Assembly (NCBI RefSeq): GCF_006539725.1
Contig: NZ_BJNO01000001.1
Span: 1-64,000 of the forward strand
Origin: Klebsiella terrigena
GTDB lineage: Bacteria > Pseudomonadota > Gammaproteobacteria > Enterobacterales > Enterobacteriaceae
Reading direction: 5' to 3'
Length of the DNA: 64,000 nucleotides
Under the pieces are notes generated by a model. The model was given only the letters and a program-made list of their open reading frames with translations. It searched no databases and was not told the origin of the DNA. Position numbers and translations under genes: made by a program. Below are positions 1-11,341 of the stretch, piece after piece (position 1 is the stretch's first letter; every line of letters begins with the position of its first letter).

Positions 1-35
1 ACGTAGCGGGTGTGAGAAAAACGTCGGATTCAACG

Positions 36-88
36 TGAACGGAACATTCCACGGAAATGAACGGAACATTCCACGGAAATGAACGGAG
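36..88. repeat. 22-bp tandem direct repeat, about 2.4 copies
   Basis: A 22-bp unit beginning TGAACGGAACATTCC occurs at 36-57 and again, identical, at 58-79; a third partial copy (TGAACGGA) starts at 80. Each unit holds the small dyad GGAA-CA-TTCC. It lies downstream of the leftward methyltransferase gene and beside whatever lies left of the window. It could be a binding-site array or replication slippage; the sequence does not decide. Confidence 0.85.
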
Positions 89-164
89 CTTAAAAAGCAG
101 CCTTCGCCCAAACCACCGTTTCACGGCGATCCATCAGCTAAGCCCGACCCGAACCGTACAAACG

Positions 165-824
165 CTACCCGTTGACCCACGCCAGCGTAAACCCATCCCA
201 GCCCTTGCTGCCCACCGTCTGCAGCGCCGTCACCGTCAGGCGCGGGTCGCTGCCCATCATCTCAATAAACCGCCGCACGCCCTGGACTCGCTCATCGGCG
301 CTGTGCGGATTGGTCACTTCACCCTCCCGCACCACGTTATCGCCGATAATCAGCGTTCCCGGGCGGGAGTAGCGCAGCGCCCACTGCAGATAGTGCGGGT
401 TGTTGGGCTTATCGGCATCGATAAAGATCAGATCAAACGCCGGGCGATCGCCGAAGCTCTCAAGGGTCTCCAGCGCCGGGCCTTCGCGCAGCACAACCCG
501 ATCGTCCACCCCCGCCAGCTGAAGATTCTGCCGCGCGATCTGCGCATGGTGCGAGTCGGCTTCCAGGGTCAGCAGCTCGCCGTCCGACGGCAGCTCGCGC
601 GCCATCCAGATAGTGCTATAGCCGCCGAGCGTGCCGATCTCCAGCACCCGCCGGGCGCGGGTGATGCGCACCAGCAGCGCCAGAAACTGTCCCTGGTTGG
701 CGGCAACGTCGTAAGGCGGAAGGCCGGCGCGCTGGTTATTCTCTAACACCTGCTGCAATAGCGGGTCGGACGGGATCAGCGATTCAACAAGATAACTATC
801 TACAGCAGACCATTGTTGTTGCAT
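165..824 (-). CDS. SAM-dependent O-methyltransferase (family 3, caffeoyl-CoA/catechol type)
   Basis: A 219-aa cytosolic protein of the O-methyltransferase family 3 (YrrM/CCoAOMT-like). The SAM-binding motif I is visible around residues 60-75 (VLEIGTLGGYSTIWMA). The metal- and substrate-site segment FDLIFIDADK follows near 130-140 and DNVV near 161, which is the usual order and length for the family. Family members transfer a methyl group from SAM to a hydroxyl of a catechol-like compound. It is the last gene of a leftward operon, 15 bp after the efflux outer-membrane gene, which suggests that its substrate is related to the exported compounds (inference). The start is supported by an AGGAAAT-type ribosome site. 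The actual substrate is unknown. Confidence 0.85.
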   Translation of the reverse strand: MQQQWSAVDSYLVESLIPSDPLLQQVLENNQRAGLPPYDVAANQGQFLALLVRITRARRVLEIGTLGGYSTIWMARELPSDGELLTLEADSHHAQIARQNLQLAGVDDRVVLREGPALETLESFGDRPAFDLIFIDADKPNNPHYLQWALRYSRPGTLIIGDNVVREGEVTNPHSADERVQGVRRFIEMMGSDPRLTVTALQTVGSKGWDGFTLAWVNG

Positions 825-839
825 GCCTAATTTCCTGTA

Positions 840-2225
840 TTACGTCCCTGATGAAACAGACCAGCCGCCTCCCAGCGCCCGATATAAATCAACCTGCGCC
901 AGCAGCAGGTTATTTTTCACCTGCACGACGCTGGTTTGCGTCGAGAACAGGGTGCGCTGGGCGTCAAGAACGTCGAGATAAGAGGAGTAGCCGTTGCGAT
1001 AGCGGTTTCCGGCTATCCGCAGCGTCTCTTGCGCCACCGCCTCCTGATCCTGCAGCTCCGTCAGCTGCTCGCCGTAGCGGGTGATGGCGTCCAGGCTATC
1101 GTTGACCTCACGAAACGCGCCGCGCACCGTTTTCTCATAGCCGTACAGCGCCTGGTTACGCTGGGCCATCGAGACGTCAACCTGGGCGTTCAGCGCCTGG
1201 CGGTTAAGCAGCGGGGCGAGAATACTGCCGCCGAGGCTCCACAGCCGCAGCGGGTTATCGAGCAGGTCGGGCAGCGTGCGGTCCTGCATGCTGCCGGTGG
1301 CGGTTAAGTTGATCGACGGCAGCAGCTGGGCCTGAGAAGAGGCAAGGGTGGCATCGGCGGCGAGCAGCTGGCGCTGGGCCTGCACGATATCCGGTCGGCG
1401 GTTCAGCAGGCTGGAGGGCAGCTGCGACGGCAGCGCCAGCGGCGTCAAATGGGCAAAGTCCTGGCGGCTGATGGCCTGCGGATTGCTGCCGATCAGCACG
1501 CTAAGGGCATTCTCCTGCTGGGCAATTTGATGCGCCAGCGGCGGGATCTGCGCCCGGGTAGATCGCAGCTCTGAATCGGCCTGCATCAGCTCGAGGCGCG
1601 AGGTGTAGCCGGTCTCAAACTGGCGTTTCGCCATGTTGTAGGCGTCCTCGCGGGATTTCAGCGTCTGCCGGGTGACCCGCAGCTGCTCGTCGAGAGAGAG
1701 CAGCGTCAGGTAGCCGGCGGCCACCGAGGTGGCGACGGTCAGATCGGCGGCAGCGGCGGCGGCCTTCTGCGCCTCAAGAGTGGCCTCGGCGGCGTCGGCG
1801 GCGCTGCGGTTGGCTCCCCAGATATCGACGTCATAGCTGGCGGTCAGTCCGCCCTTATAGACCGTACTGTGGATGGGAAGGCCGGTGGCGGCGGACTGCG
1901 CGCGGGCGCGGCTACCGGTCAGCGAGGCGTCAAGCGACGGAAACAGGCTGCTGTCGGCGGCGTAGGCCCGCGCCTGATACTCATTCACCCGCTCGCGGGC
2001 GATCAGCACATCGCTGTTATAGCGCAGCGCCTGCTCCACGTACTGATTGAGCTGGCTGTCGTGAAAGTTGCGCCACCACCAGCCCTCAAGCGGGCTGGCG
2101 GGGCCGATATCGGCACGCCAGGCGGCGGGGATCTGCAGCGACGGCGTGGCAGGAGGCACGTCTGCCGACCGGCAGCCGGCCAGCGCGACGCCGAGCGCCA
2201 GCGCAAGGGAGAGTCGGCGCATCAT
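840..2225 (-). CDS. efflux outer-membrane lipoprotein, NodT/OprM family
   Basis: A 461-aa TolC-like outer-membrane channel of the RND/EmrAB-type NodT family. The N-terminus is a lipoprotein signal ending in the lipobox LAGC (Cys18), so the mature protein is acylated. Two outer-membrane efflux repeats follow, with the typical periplasmic coiled-coil heptads and the LNRRPDIVQAQRQL motif near the middle. It forms the exit duct of a tripartite pump with the adaptor and MFS genes immediately upstream. Its start overlaps the adaptor stop by 4 bp, so translation is probably coupled. The exported substrate is unknown. Confidence 0.9.
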   Translation of the reverse strand: MMRRLSLALALGVALAGCRSADVPPATPSLQIPAAWRADIGPASPLEGWWWRNFHDSQLNQYVEQALRYNSDVLIARERVNEYQARAYAADSSLFPSLDASLTGSRARAQSAATGLPIHSTVYKGGLTASYDVDIWGANRSAADAAEATLEAQKAAAAAADLTVATSVAAGYLTLLSLDEQLRVTRQTLKSREDAYNMAKRQFETGYTSRLELMQADSELRSTRAQIPPLAHQIAQQENALSVLIGSNPQAISRQDFAHLTPLALPSQLPSSLLNRRPDIVQAQRQLLAADATLASSQAQLLPSINLTATGSMQDRTLPDLLDNPLRLWSLGGSILAPLLNRQALNAQVDVSMAQRNQALYGYEKTVRGAFREVNDSLDAITRYGEQLTELQDQEAVAQETLRIAGNRYRNGYSSYLDVLDAQRTLFSTQTSVVQVKNNLLLAQVDLYRALGGGWSVSSGT

Positions 2226-3307
2226 GGCTTCTCTCCCTCACGGGTATCGATGGTGACCTGCACCGACATGCCGGGGCGCAGATGCTGGCTATTTTTCTGC
2301 CCCTCATCAACCGCGATGCGCACCGGAATTCGCTGGGCAATTTTGACGAAGTTGCCGGTGGCGTTGTCCGGTGAAATGGCGCTGAACTCAACCCCGGTGG
2401 CCGGGGAGATGCTCTGGACGACGCCGCTGAATTTCTCGCCGCTGAGCGCATCGACGCTAAAGGTGGCGGCCTGACCAATGCGAATGTGCGCCAGCTGGGT
2501 CTCTTTCATATTGGCGATCACCCAGTGCTGCGGCGGCACCAGCGACGTCAGGTGGGTACCGGCGCTGACGTAGGCGCCGAGCCGGACGGAAATTTGCCCC
2601 AGCTGTCCGTCGGTTGGCGCAACGATCCGCGTGTTCTGCAGATCGATATCCGCCAGCTCCAGCGCGGCCCTGGCGCTGGCAACGTCGGCCTCCAGGGCGT
2701 CGCGGTTGACGATGGTGGATTGCAGATCCTGACGCGACATTTCCAGCGTGGCTTTCGCCTGCTCAATATCGGCGGCGCCCTGTGCGGCGCTGGCCCTTGC
2801 CGAATCGCGCTCGCGAATCGACAGCGAGCCGTCGGCGGTCAAATCCTGCACGCGCTTTAAATCGGCCTGGGTTTTCTGATTCTGCGCGCGGGCGTTTTGC
2901 AGCGCGGCCTCGTTGCGGGCAATGACCGCCTGGGCGCTTCTGCGCTGCTGCTGGTTATTTTTCAGCGCCGACTCCTTCATCGCCAGGGTGGCCTGCGCCT
3001 GATGGACGCGCTGCTTGTAGATCCGGTCGTCAATCTGGAACAGCGTCTGCCCGGGCTTAACCTGGGCAAAATCCTGAACGTTGACGGCGGTGATATAGCC
3101 GCTGACCTGCGGGCTGATAAAGGTGGTCTGCCCGCGCACGTAGGCGTTATCGGTAAACTGGCTGTGGCGGGTAAACGGCGGCAGCTGCCACGCGTATAAA
3201 ATCACCAGCACTCCAACGAGGCCAATGGCGGCGGCGGTAAAAATAGAGACCACGCGAATATTATTGCGGGTATTGGCCTGTTGCCTGGCGGCATCCTGCT
3301 GACTCAT
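2222..3307 (-). CDS. HlyD/EmrA-family periplasmic adaptor of an MFS efflux pump
   Basis: A 361-aa membrane-fusion protein. It has one N-terminal transmembrane segment (about residues 20-40), then the split biotinyl-lipoyl domain (DNAYVRGQTTFISPQVSGYI...), a long alpha-helical coiled-coil hairpin (about 90-210), and a beta-barrel with APTDGQLGQISVRLGAYVSAG. The start at 3307 (MSQQDAAR) is preferred over an in-frame ATG 60 bp upstream: it has a GGAG ribosome site at good spacing and does not run into the transporter gene. It links the inner-membrane MFS protein to the outer-membrane channel. Similarity is to EmrA and the AaeA-like group; no closer identity is claimed. Confidence 0.9.
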   Translation of the reverse strand: MSQQDAARQQANTRNNIRVVSIFTAAAIGLVGVLVILYAWQLPPFTRHSQFTDNAYVRGQTTFISPQVSGYITAVNVQDFAQVKPGQTLFQIDDRIYKQRVHQAQATLAMKESALKNNQQQRRSAQAVIARNEAALQNARAQNQKTQADLKRVQDLTADGSLSIRERDSARASAAQGAADIEQAKATLEMSRQDLQSTIVNRDALEADVASARAALELADIDLQNTRIVAPTDGQLGQISVRLGAYVSAGTHLTSLVPPQHWVIANMKETQLAHIRIGQAATFSVDALSGEKFSGVVQSISPATGVEFSAISPDNATGNFVKIAQRIPVRIAVDEGQKNSQHLRPGMSVQVTIDTREGEKP

Positions 3308-3335
3308 AACGACTCCAGAGTAAAAATTATCTTTG

Positions 3336-4988
3336 TTATTTGTTTCCTGTCGCGCGTTTAAGCGCAATGCGAGCGGTAATACGCAGCCTTATCAGGCGCC
3401 AGAACACCCAGATCAGCGTGCCGGCGGAAATCATCGCCGTCAGCAGATAGGTGTCATTGTAGGCAAGAATATTGGCCTGCAGCGTTGAGGCGTTCTGCAA
3501 GAGCGTGCTGGCCTGAACGTTCAGCAGCGTGCTGTCGCCAATCTGGCTTTGATACATCTGGCTGTATTGCTGAAGACGCTCGGCAATCAGCGGATTCAGG
3601 GTGGTTATCTGGTCGGCGAGCTGGCTGGAGTGAAACTTTTCCCGCCAGGTCTGAAAGGTGCCGAGGATCGCCGACCCCAGCAGGCCGCCGATATTCTGGC
3701 TCATACCAAACAGCACCGAAAAGCTCACCAGGTTGCGCTGGTCGGCAATGACCCCGCCGATCCCGGCCAGCATCGCCGGCGCCAGGAAGAAGGCGCTGCC
3801 GAAGCCGAGCAGGAACTGGCTGAACATCAGCTGCTCGGGACGCGTCAGGATGGTCGACTGGCTGTCGAGCAGCGAGGCTACCATGATCAGCGCCAGCGCG
3901 GTGGCGGTGGGCCAGTAGAGCCGCTGCGGGTTCAGCGTCAGGCAGCTGGCGATAATTCCGCAGAGGATCCCGGCGAAGATCGACCACGCCAGCTGGGTCA
4001 TCTGCTCGTTCTGTAGCCCGACGTACTGCAGCCAGCCGATAACCCCGGTGTTCTGTTCCGCCAGCACGATCCGCATCAGCAGCATAATTAATCCCAGGCG
4101 CAGGATACTGCCGCTGGAGAGCCAGTGGGTGTTGAGCAGCGGGTTGCTGCGGTTGTGCTCGAAGGCGATGGCCGACACAATCAGCACCACCGCGCCCGCC
4201 AGCGCCCAGCCGATCCACGGGGCCTCAAACCACCAGTCAAGACGGCCCAGCGAGAGGACGGCGCAGACCAGCGCCATGCCGGGGGCCAGCAGAATAAAGG
4301 TAATGAAGTCCTTTTTCTCGAACACCTTCTTGCGATCGCTGGGAGGCAGCTTGAGCACCATCACGCAGGCGAGTGAGACCAGCGCCAGCCCCAGTTCAAA
4401 AAAGTAGAGGCCGCGCCATTCGTCAAGCTGCAGCAGCTCCGTGGAGAAGAGGCGGGCGAGGGGAATCGCCAGCGATGAGCCGGTTATCCCGATGGTCAGC
4501 GCCTTCAGGCGGTGGCGGGCGGGCCACGCCTGCACCTGATAATAAATGCCCAGCGAGCTGAGCGCCGCCGCCACCATGCCGTGCGCGGCGCGAACCATCA
4601 TGGCCGAGCTGAGATCGTTGACGAAGAGGTGGAAAAAGGTCACCAGCACGTACAGCACCAGGAAGCCTTCGGTAAAGGCGCGCAGGCCGAACTGCTGGCG
4701 AAATTTTACCAGCAGCAGGTTGATCGAGACGTTGGTCATAACGTAGACCGCAGGCAGCCAGGCGATCTCCGTCGACCAGGCGGCGAAGGTTCCCTGCAGG
4801 TTCTGCAGGTTGGCGGTGACCACCGCGTTGCCCAGCGCGCCGGTCAGGCAGACCAGCAGCCCGACGATGCCGTAGGCGATACGCTTTGGCGTCGAGTGAA
4901 TCGGCGTCGACGGCGAGCCGAGGATCGCCGGCTTTTCATGCGGCGCCCAGTCGTGGGGCACGTAGGGGTTTTCAGGACGGCGAGGCAT
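3336..4988 (-). CDS. MFS efflux transporter, DHA2 (EmrB-like) family
   Basis: A 550-aa polytopic inner-membrane protein with about 14 predicted hydrophobic segments, the size and layout of drug:H+ antiporter family 2 (EmrB/QacA). It starts with a proline-rich cytoplasmic tail of about 35 residues. A large soluble, Gln-rich loop lies near residues 445-500, before the last membrane helix, as in EmrB-type proteins working with a HlyD adaptor. Its start codon shares one base with the stop of the MarR gene (TAATG), so the two are translationally coupled. Together with the adaptor and the channel it makes a complete tripartite exporter. Confidence 0.9.
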   Translation of the reverse strand: MPRRPENPYVPHDWAPHEKPAILGSPSTPIHSTPKRIAYGIVGLLVCLTGALGNAVVTANLQNLQGTFAAWSTEIAWLPAVYVMTNVSINLLLVKFRQQFGLRAFTEGFLVLYVLVTFFHLFVNDLSSAMMVRAAHGMVAAALSSLGIYYQVQAWPARHRLKALTIGITGSSLAIPLARLFSTELLQLDEWRGLYFFELGLALVSLACVMVLKLPPSDRKKVFEKKDFITFILLAPGMALVCAVLSLGRLDWWFEAPWIGWALAGAVVLIVSAIAFEHNRSNPLLNTHWLSSGSILRLGLIMLLMRIVLAEQNTGVIGWLQYVGLQNEQMTQLAWSIFAGILCGIIASCLTLNPQRLYWPTATALALIMVASLLDSQSTILTRPEQLMFSQFLLGFGSAFFLAPAMLAGIGGVIADQRNLVSFSVLFGMSQNIGGLLGSAILGTFQTWREKFHSSQLADQITTLNPLIAERLQQYSQMYQSQIGDSTLLNVQASTLLQNASTLQANILAYNDTYLLTAMISAGTLIWVFWRLIRLRITARIALKRATGNK

Positions 4989-5419
4989 TACTTTTTCTCC
5001 ACCTCGCGCAGCAGCTTTTCCAGCACCAGGTGGGTTTGCTGCCGCTCTTCGGGGCTAATGGCGCTTAAGATCTCTTCGCGTAAATCATCGGCCACCGTTT
5101 TGACCTGCAGATAGAGTTCAAGGCCTTTGTCGGTGGCAACCAGCAGGCGCTTGCGCCGGTCGCTGTCGGTTTTTACGCGCTCCACCAGCGCCAGCTCCAC
5201 CAGCCGGTTGATCAGCGGGACGATGGTGGCGCTCTCTACGCCCAGCTCCTGGGCCAGCTCGCTTTGCGAGAGCGGCTGCTCGTTGCGGGCAATCGCCGAG
5301 ACCGCGACCCAGCTGGCCTGGCTCATGCCGAGGTCCTTGAGCCGGCGGTTGACCGCCAGCCGCCAGTGATGGGCGGTGAGGTAGAGTAAATGGGAAAAGG
5401 TGAGCTGTCGGTTATCCAT
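4988..5419 (-). CDS. MarR-family transcriptional regulator of the efflux operon
   Basis: A winged-helix MarR/SlyA-type repressor of 143 aa from the chosen start. The helix-turn-helix region is visible as QSELAQELGVESATIVPLINRL, followed by the wing VKTDSDRRKRLLVATDKG. I chose the start at 5419 (MDNRQLTF) because GGAAG lies 6 bp upstream; an ATG at 5437 lies inside the operator palindrome. It is the first gene of the operon MarR-EmrB-EmrA-OMP-methyltransferase. By family precedent it represses its own operon and is released by a small phenolic ligand. The ligand is not known. Confidence 0.9.
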   Translation of the reverse strand: MDNRQLTFSHLLYLTAHHWRLAVNRRLKDLGMSQASWVAVSAIARNEQPLSQSELAQELGVESATIVPLINRLVELALVERVKTDSDRRKRLLVATDKGLELYLQVKTVADDLREEILSAISPEERQQTHLVLEKLLREVEKK

Positions 5420-5433
5420 AATCTTCCGCAAAG

Positions 5434-5451
5434 TCATTAGAGCTCTAATGA
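5434..5451. promoter_or_regulatory. MarR-type operator, perfect 18-bp palindrome
   Basis: TCATTAGAGCTCTAATGA is a perfect 18-bp dyad directly downstream of the predicted -10 box of the MarR operon and just upstream of its start codon. The core TTAGAGCTCTAA resembles SlyA/MarR sites. Its position would block transcription initiation, which fits autorepression. Confidence 0.75.
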
Positions 5452-5452
5452 G

Positions 5453-5480
5453 TTTATGCCCGACGGATTGGCGAATTCAA
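5453..5480 (-). promoter_or_regulatory. sigma-70-like promoter of the MarR efflux operon
   Basis: On the minus strand TTGAAT (5480-5475), a 16-bp spacer and CATAAA (5458-5453) form a fair -35/-10 pair. The operator palindrome follows at once. The remaining sequence up to the gdh terminator at 5762 shows no gene. Confidence 0.5.
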
Positions 5481-5761
5481 GGTTAAATAGAAAAATTGTT
5501 AATGGACTGTACGTAAAATGTACGGGGCGGCGGTGGAAGTTGGATGCTGAGACGGTATCGCGCAGCGGCAATTTTCAACGCCATGCCGGGCTCACGGGGG
5601 CGGGCGAAACGCCCTCTTGCCGTTTACCCGTGGAGGAGATTGTTAAGGAATAGGGAACGATCGATAACGGAAAACGCCACCGTGCTGATAATCTGCAGAA
5701 ATAAACAGCACTCTTGCTCACGTCCCCGCAAGAAGACGCGCGCGTCGGGCGATGAAAGGGC

Positions 5762-5790
5762 AAAAAAAAGCCCGGACCAGGGCCCGGGCT
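5762..5790 (-). terminator. Rho-independent terminator of the glutamate dehydrogenase gene
   Basis: Read on the minus strand, AGCCCGG and CCGGGCT pair around a short GC-rich loop and are followed by eight T residues. It lies 24 bp beyond the stop codon. Confidence 0.9.
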
Positions 5791-5813
5791 GTCGTGGCGA
5801 TCGTCGTCGAGCC

Positions 5814-7088
5814 TTAGCCCGGATAGATCCCGCGATCTTTACGCGCCATCAGAATACGCTCACAGGCAACGATGTAGGCTGCGGTACGCAGAGAGCACTC
5901 TTTCTCGGAGGCTTTCTCGCAGACGTGGACGATTGCATCGGTCATGATGCGGTCCATTTTGGCGTTGATCTCCTCTTCGCTCCAGAAGAAGCTCGCCATA
6001 TCCTGCACCCACTCGAAGTAGCTGACGGTCACGCCGCCGGCGTTACAGATAACGTCCGGCACCACGATTACGCCGCGCTCGGCCAGCACGTCATCGGCTT
6101 CAGGGTAGGTCGGGCCGTTCGCGCCTTCCAGCACCAGCTTGCAGCTGATTTTTTCCGCGCGCTCGCGGGTGATCTGACCCTCCAGCGCCGCCGGGATCAG
6201 AATATCCATCGGCGTGGTCCAGAAGGCTTCTTTGTCGATTTCGCGGGCGCCAGGGAAGCCGGCAATTTGCTTCTTCTCCGCCTGCCATGCGGTCAGGGCG
6301 GCCATATCAATCCCGCCCTCGTTGAACAGCGTTGCGGTGTGGTCCTGAATCACCACCACCCGAGCGCCAACTTCGGAGAACAGGCGGGCCGCTTCGCTAC
6401 CCACGTTACCAAAGCCCTGTAGCGCAACTTTCGCGCCCTCAATTTCAATTCCGAAGCGGCCAGCCACTTCGCGACCGGTGATAAACACGCCGCGACCGGT
6501 GGCCTTTTCGCGGCCGAGAGAACCGCCGAGGTGGATTGGCTTACCGGTGACCACGCCGGTGATAGTGGTGCCGTGGTTCATGGAGTAGGTATCCATCATC
6601 CACGCCATCACTTTGCCGTTGGTGCCAACGTCCGGCGCCGGGATATCCTTTTGCGGTCCGATGATAAGGCCGATTTCACTGGTGTAGCGGCGGGTCAGAC
6701 GCTCCAGCTCGCCTTCCGACAGGCTGAACGGGTCAACGCGAACGCCGCCTTTCGCACCGCCGTAAGGAATATTGACCGCCGCGCACTTAATGGTCATCCA
6801 GGCAGAAAGCGCCATCACCTCGTTGAGGTCAACGTCCGGATGGTAGCGAACACCACCTTTACCCGGGCCACGCGAAAGATTGTGCTGTACGCGATAGCCT
6901 TCAAAATGGCGGATGGTGCCGTCATCCATCTGCACCGGGATATCGACGATCAGCGCGCGCTTCGGGTGACGCAGGGTTTCCACCCAGTAGGCAAGGTCGC
7001 CCAGGTAAGGCGCTACGCGGTCGATCTGGCGCAGATAGGTGGTCCAGGGAGATGCACTACTTTCAGATGCGTAAGATAACTTTTCCAT
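5814..7088 (-). CDS. Glu/Leu/Phe/Val-type glutamate dehydrogenase
   Basis: A 424-aa hexameric-type glutamate dehydrogenase, the short RocG/GudB-like form rather than the 447-aa E. coli GdhA. The substrate-binding segment [11 protein letters not shown] lies near residues 74-84 and the catalytic-lysine motif [11 protein letters not shown] near 110-120. The motif [14 protein letters not shown] follows, and the NAD(P)-binding Rossmann turn GFGNVGS lies in the C-terminal half. It interconverts glutamate with 2-oxoglutarate and ammonia in the cytosol. It is divergent from the ast operon, whose end product is glutamate, so a catabolic role downstream of arginine breakdown is likely (inference). Cofactor preference cannot be read with certainty. 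Confidence 0.92.
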   Translation of the reverse strand: MEKLSYASESSASPWTTYLRQIDRVAPYLGDLAYWVETLRHPKRALIVDIPVQMDDGTIRHFEGYRVQHNLSRGPGKGGVRYHPDVDLNEVMALSAWMTIKCAAVNIPYGGAKGGVRVDPFSLSEGELERLTRRYTSEIGLIIGPQKDIPAPDVGTNGKVMAWMMDTYSMNHGTTITGVVTGKPIHLGGSLGREKATGRGVFITGREVAGRFGIEIEGAKVALQGFGNVGSEAARLFSEVGARVVVIQDHTATLFNEGGIDMAALTAWQAEKKQIAGFPGAREIDKEAFWTTPMDILIPAALEGQITRERAEKISCKLVLEGANGPTYPEADDVLAERGVIVVPDVICNAGGVTVSYFEWVQDMASFFWSEEEINAKMDRIMTDAIVHVCEKASEKECSLRTAAYIVACERILMARKDRGIYPG

Positions 7089-7615
7089 AAGAGTCCTGTT
7101 CTCAGTGTTATTTATATCGTGTGAAACCGTGGAATAGCTACAGCAGTAAACTCTGTGTGAAGAATAATATCACCAATTTTATAAAGCAGTATTTGACGGC
7201 AATGGCGAATTTTACATTTTTGTTAGAAATTTTATTTTTTAAGTGAATAACTAAGCACTGAAAACCCACCTCATGCAGTGCATTTATATGCATATTCTAT
7301 GCAAATTAGTGAATATAAAAATAAATTATCTATATTTTTCATTACCTTGATGATCTTCAAAAAGTGAATAAATGCCGTGATACCGTATTGACTTTACGGC
7401 ACGACAGGCCCCAGCATGAGAGCATGCAATACACAAGGTGTTAACCGTGACTTAACAATTACCCCTGCATTGATAAGGGCTTTATTTCCTGCGCTGAATT
7501 TCATCTCCGCGCAATGGATTCGCTCGCAATAAAAACGGCGGCCGGGAATTGTTAATTTCAAATATCCACGACTGACAAATTTAAATATTGTCAACCATTG
7601 TTCCGGAGAAGTGTT
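7089..7615. promoter_or_regulatory. divergent gdh/astC control region with ARG-box-like half sites
   Basis: This AT-rich stretch of about 525 bp holds no gene. AGTGAATA occurs three times in the same orientation (7242-7249, 7308-7315, 7363-7370). It resembles ArgR half-sites, and E. coli astC is known to be activated by ArgR. A cluster of TGCA/ATGCAT motifs lies at 7273-7304. I looked for a sigma-54 GG-N10-GC element, as known for E. coli astC, and found no convincing one. The astC ribosome site is GGAG, 11 bp before the ATG. Confidence 0.45.
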
Positions 7616-8821
7616 ATGTCAGGCAGTATTACTCGTGAAGATTTTGATTCTTATATGGTTCCCTGCTTCGCTCCAGCCCCGTTTATTCCGCTGAAAGCGG
7701 CGGGTTCGAGAGTATGGGATCGGCAGGGTAAAGAGTATATCGACCTGGCGGGCGGTATCGCCGTTAACGCTCTTGGGCACTGCAACCCGGCGCTGGTGGA
7801 GGCGCTAAAGGCGCAGCTCGACAGCCTGTGGCATATCGGCAACGGCTATACCAACGAGCCGGTGCTGCAGCTGGCTAAAACGCTGGTTAACGCCACCTTT
7901 GCCGATAAGGTTTTCTTCTGCAACTCCGGGGCAGAAGCCAACGAAGCGGCGCTGAAGCTGGCGCGCAAATATGCGCACGACAAGTTCGGCGCCGATAAAA
8001 GCGAAATCATTGCCTTCAATAACGCCTTCCACGGCCGCACGCTGTTTACCGTATCCGTAGGGGGACAGCCGAAATACTCCTGCGATTACGCGCCGCTGCC
8101 GCCGGATATTACCCATCTGCCGTATAACGATATCGCGGCGCTTACCGCCGCCATCTCAGCGCGCACCTGCGCGGTTATCGTTGAGCCGATCATCGGCGAA
8201 GGCGGCGTGGTTCCGGCCGACCCGGCGTTTCTCAGCACGCTGCGCGAGCTGTGCGATCGGCATGACGTCACGCTGATTTTTGACGAAGTGCAGACCGGCG
8301 CCGGGCGGACCGGCGCGCTCTACGCCTACCAGCACTACAACGTGGTTCCGGACATCCTCACCAGCGCCAAGGGGTTGGGCGGTGGCTTCCCGATTGGCGC
8401 CATGCTGGCGAAAGAGGCGTGGGCGCAGGTTTTCCAGCCGGGAACCCACGGCACCACCTTCGGCGGCAATCCGCTGGCGGCAACGGCGGCCAACGGCGTT
8501 CTGGCACAGCTCGATGAGGCCCTGCTGGCCGGGGTTGGCGAGCGCCACGACGCGATCGTCGCGGGGCTGAATACCCTCAACGCGAAGTACGATCTCTTCA
8601 GCGCGGTGCGCGGCGTCGGGCTGCTGATTGGTGCCGAGCTGGCGAGCCGCCTGCGCGGCCAGGCCAAAGCGCTGACTAACCTTGCGGCGCAGGAGGGGCT
8701 GATTGCGCTGATTGCCGGGCCTGACGTTCTGCGCTTTGCCCCGGCGCTCAATATTCCGCTGGCGGACATTGAGGAAGCCTTTGTGCGCCTCGATCGTGCC
8801 GTCGCCCGCCTGACGCGTTAA
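7616..8821 (+). CDS. astC: succinylornithine transaminase (AstC)
   Basis: A class III PLP aminotransferase of 401 aa that converts N2-succinylornithine and 2-oxoglutarate to succinylglutamate semialdehyde and glutamate, the third step of the AST arginine pathway. The PLP-lysine motif [16 protein letters not shown] and the upstream [12 protein letters not shown] are intact, and the N-terminus ([17 protein letters not shown]...[18 protein letters not shown]) matches AstC/ArgD. The start at 7616 is chosen over a TTG 18 bp upstream because of the GGAG site and agreement with the E. coli N-terminus. It is the first gene of astCADBE. It could also act as acetylornithine aminotransferase. Confidence 0.96.
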   Translation: MSGSITREDFDSYMVPCFAPAPFIPLKAAGSRVWDRQGKEYIDLAGGIAVNALGHCNPALVEALKAQLDSLWHIGNGYTNEPVLQLAKTLVNATFADKVFFCNSGAEANEAALKLARKYAHDKFGADKSEIIAFNNAFHGRTLFTVSVGGQPKYSCDYAPLPPDITHLPYNDIAALTAAISARTCAVIVEPIIGEGGVVPADPAFLSTLRELCDRHDVTLIFDEVQTGAGRTGALYAYQHYNVVPDILTSAKGLGGGFPIGAMLAKEAWAQVFQPGTHGTTFGGNPLAATAANGVLAQLDEALLAGVGERHDAIVAGLNTLNAKYDLFSAVRGVGLLIGAELASRLRGQAKALTNLAAQEGLIALIAGPDVLRFAPALNIPLADIEEAFVRLDRAVARLTR

Positions 8822-8836
8822 TTCGGGAGACGGTTT

Positions 8837-11319
<2,483 letters not shown>

Positions 11320-11341
11320 CAACGGATTCTGTGAGGACACT

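Noticed and set aside
7381-7600. Possible sigma-54 promoter of astC
   Set aside because: Candidate GG and GC doublets were found, but none with the strict 10-bp spacing and a fair consensus.
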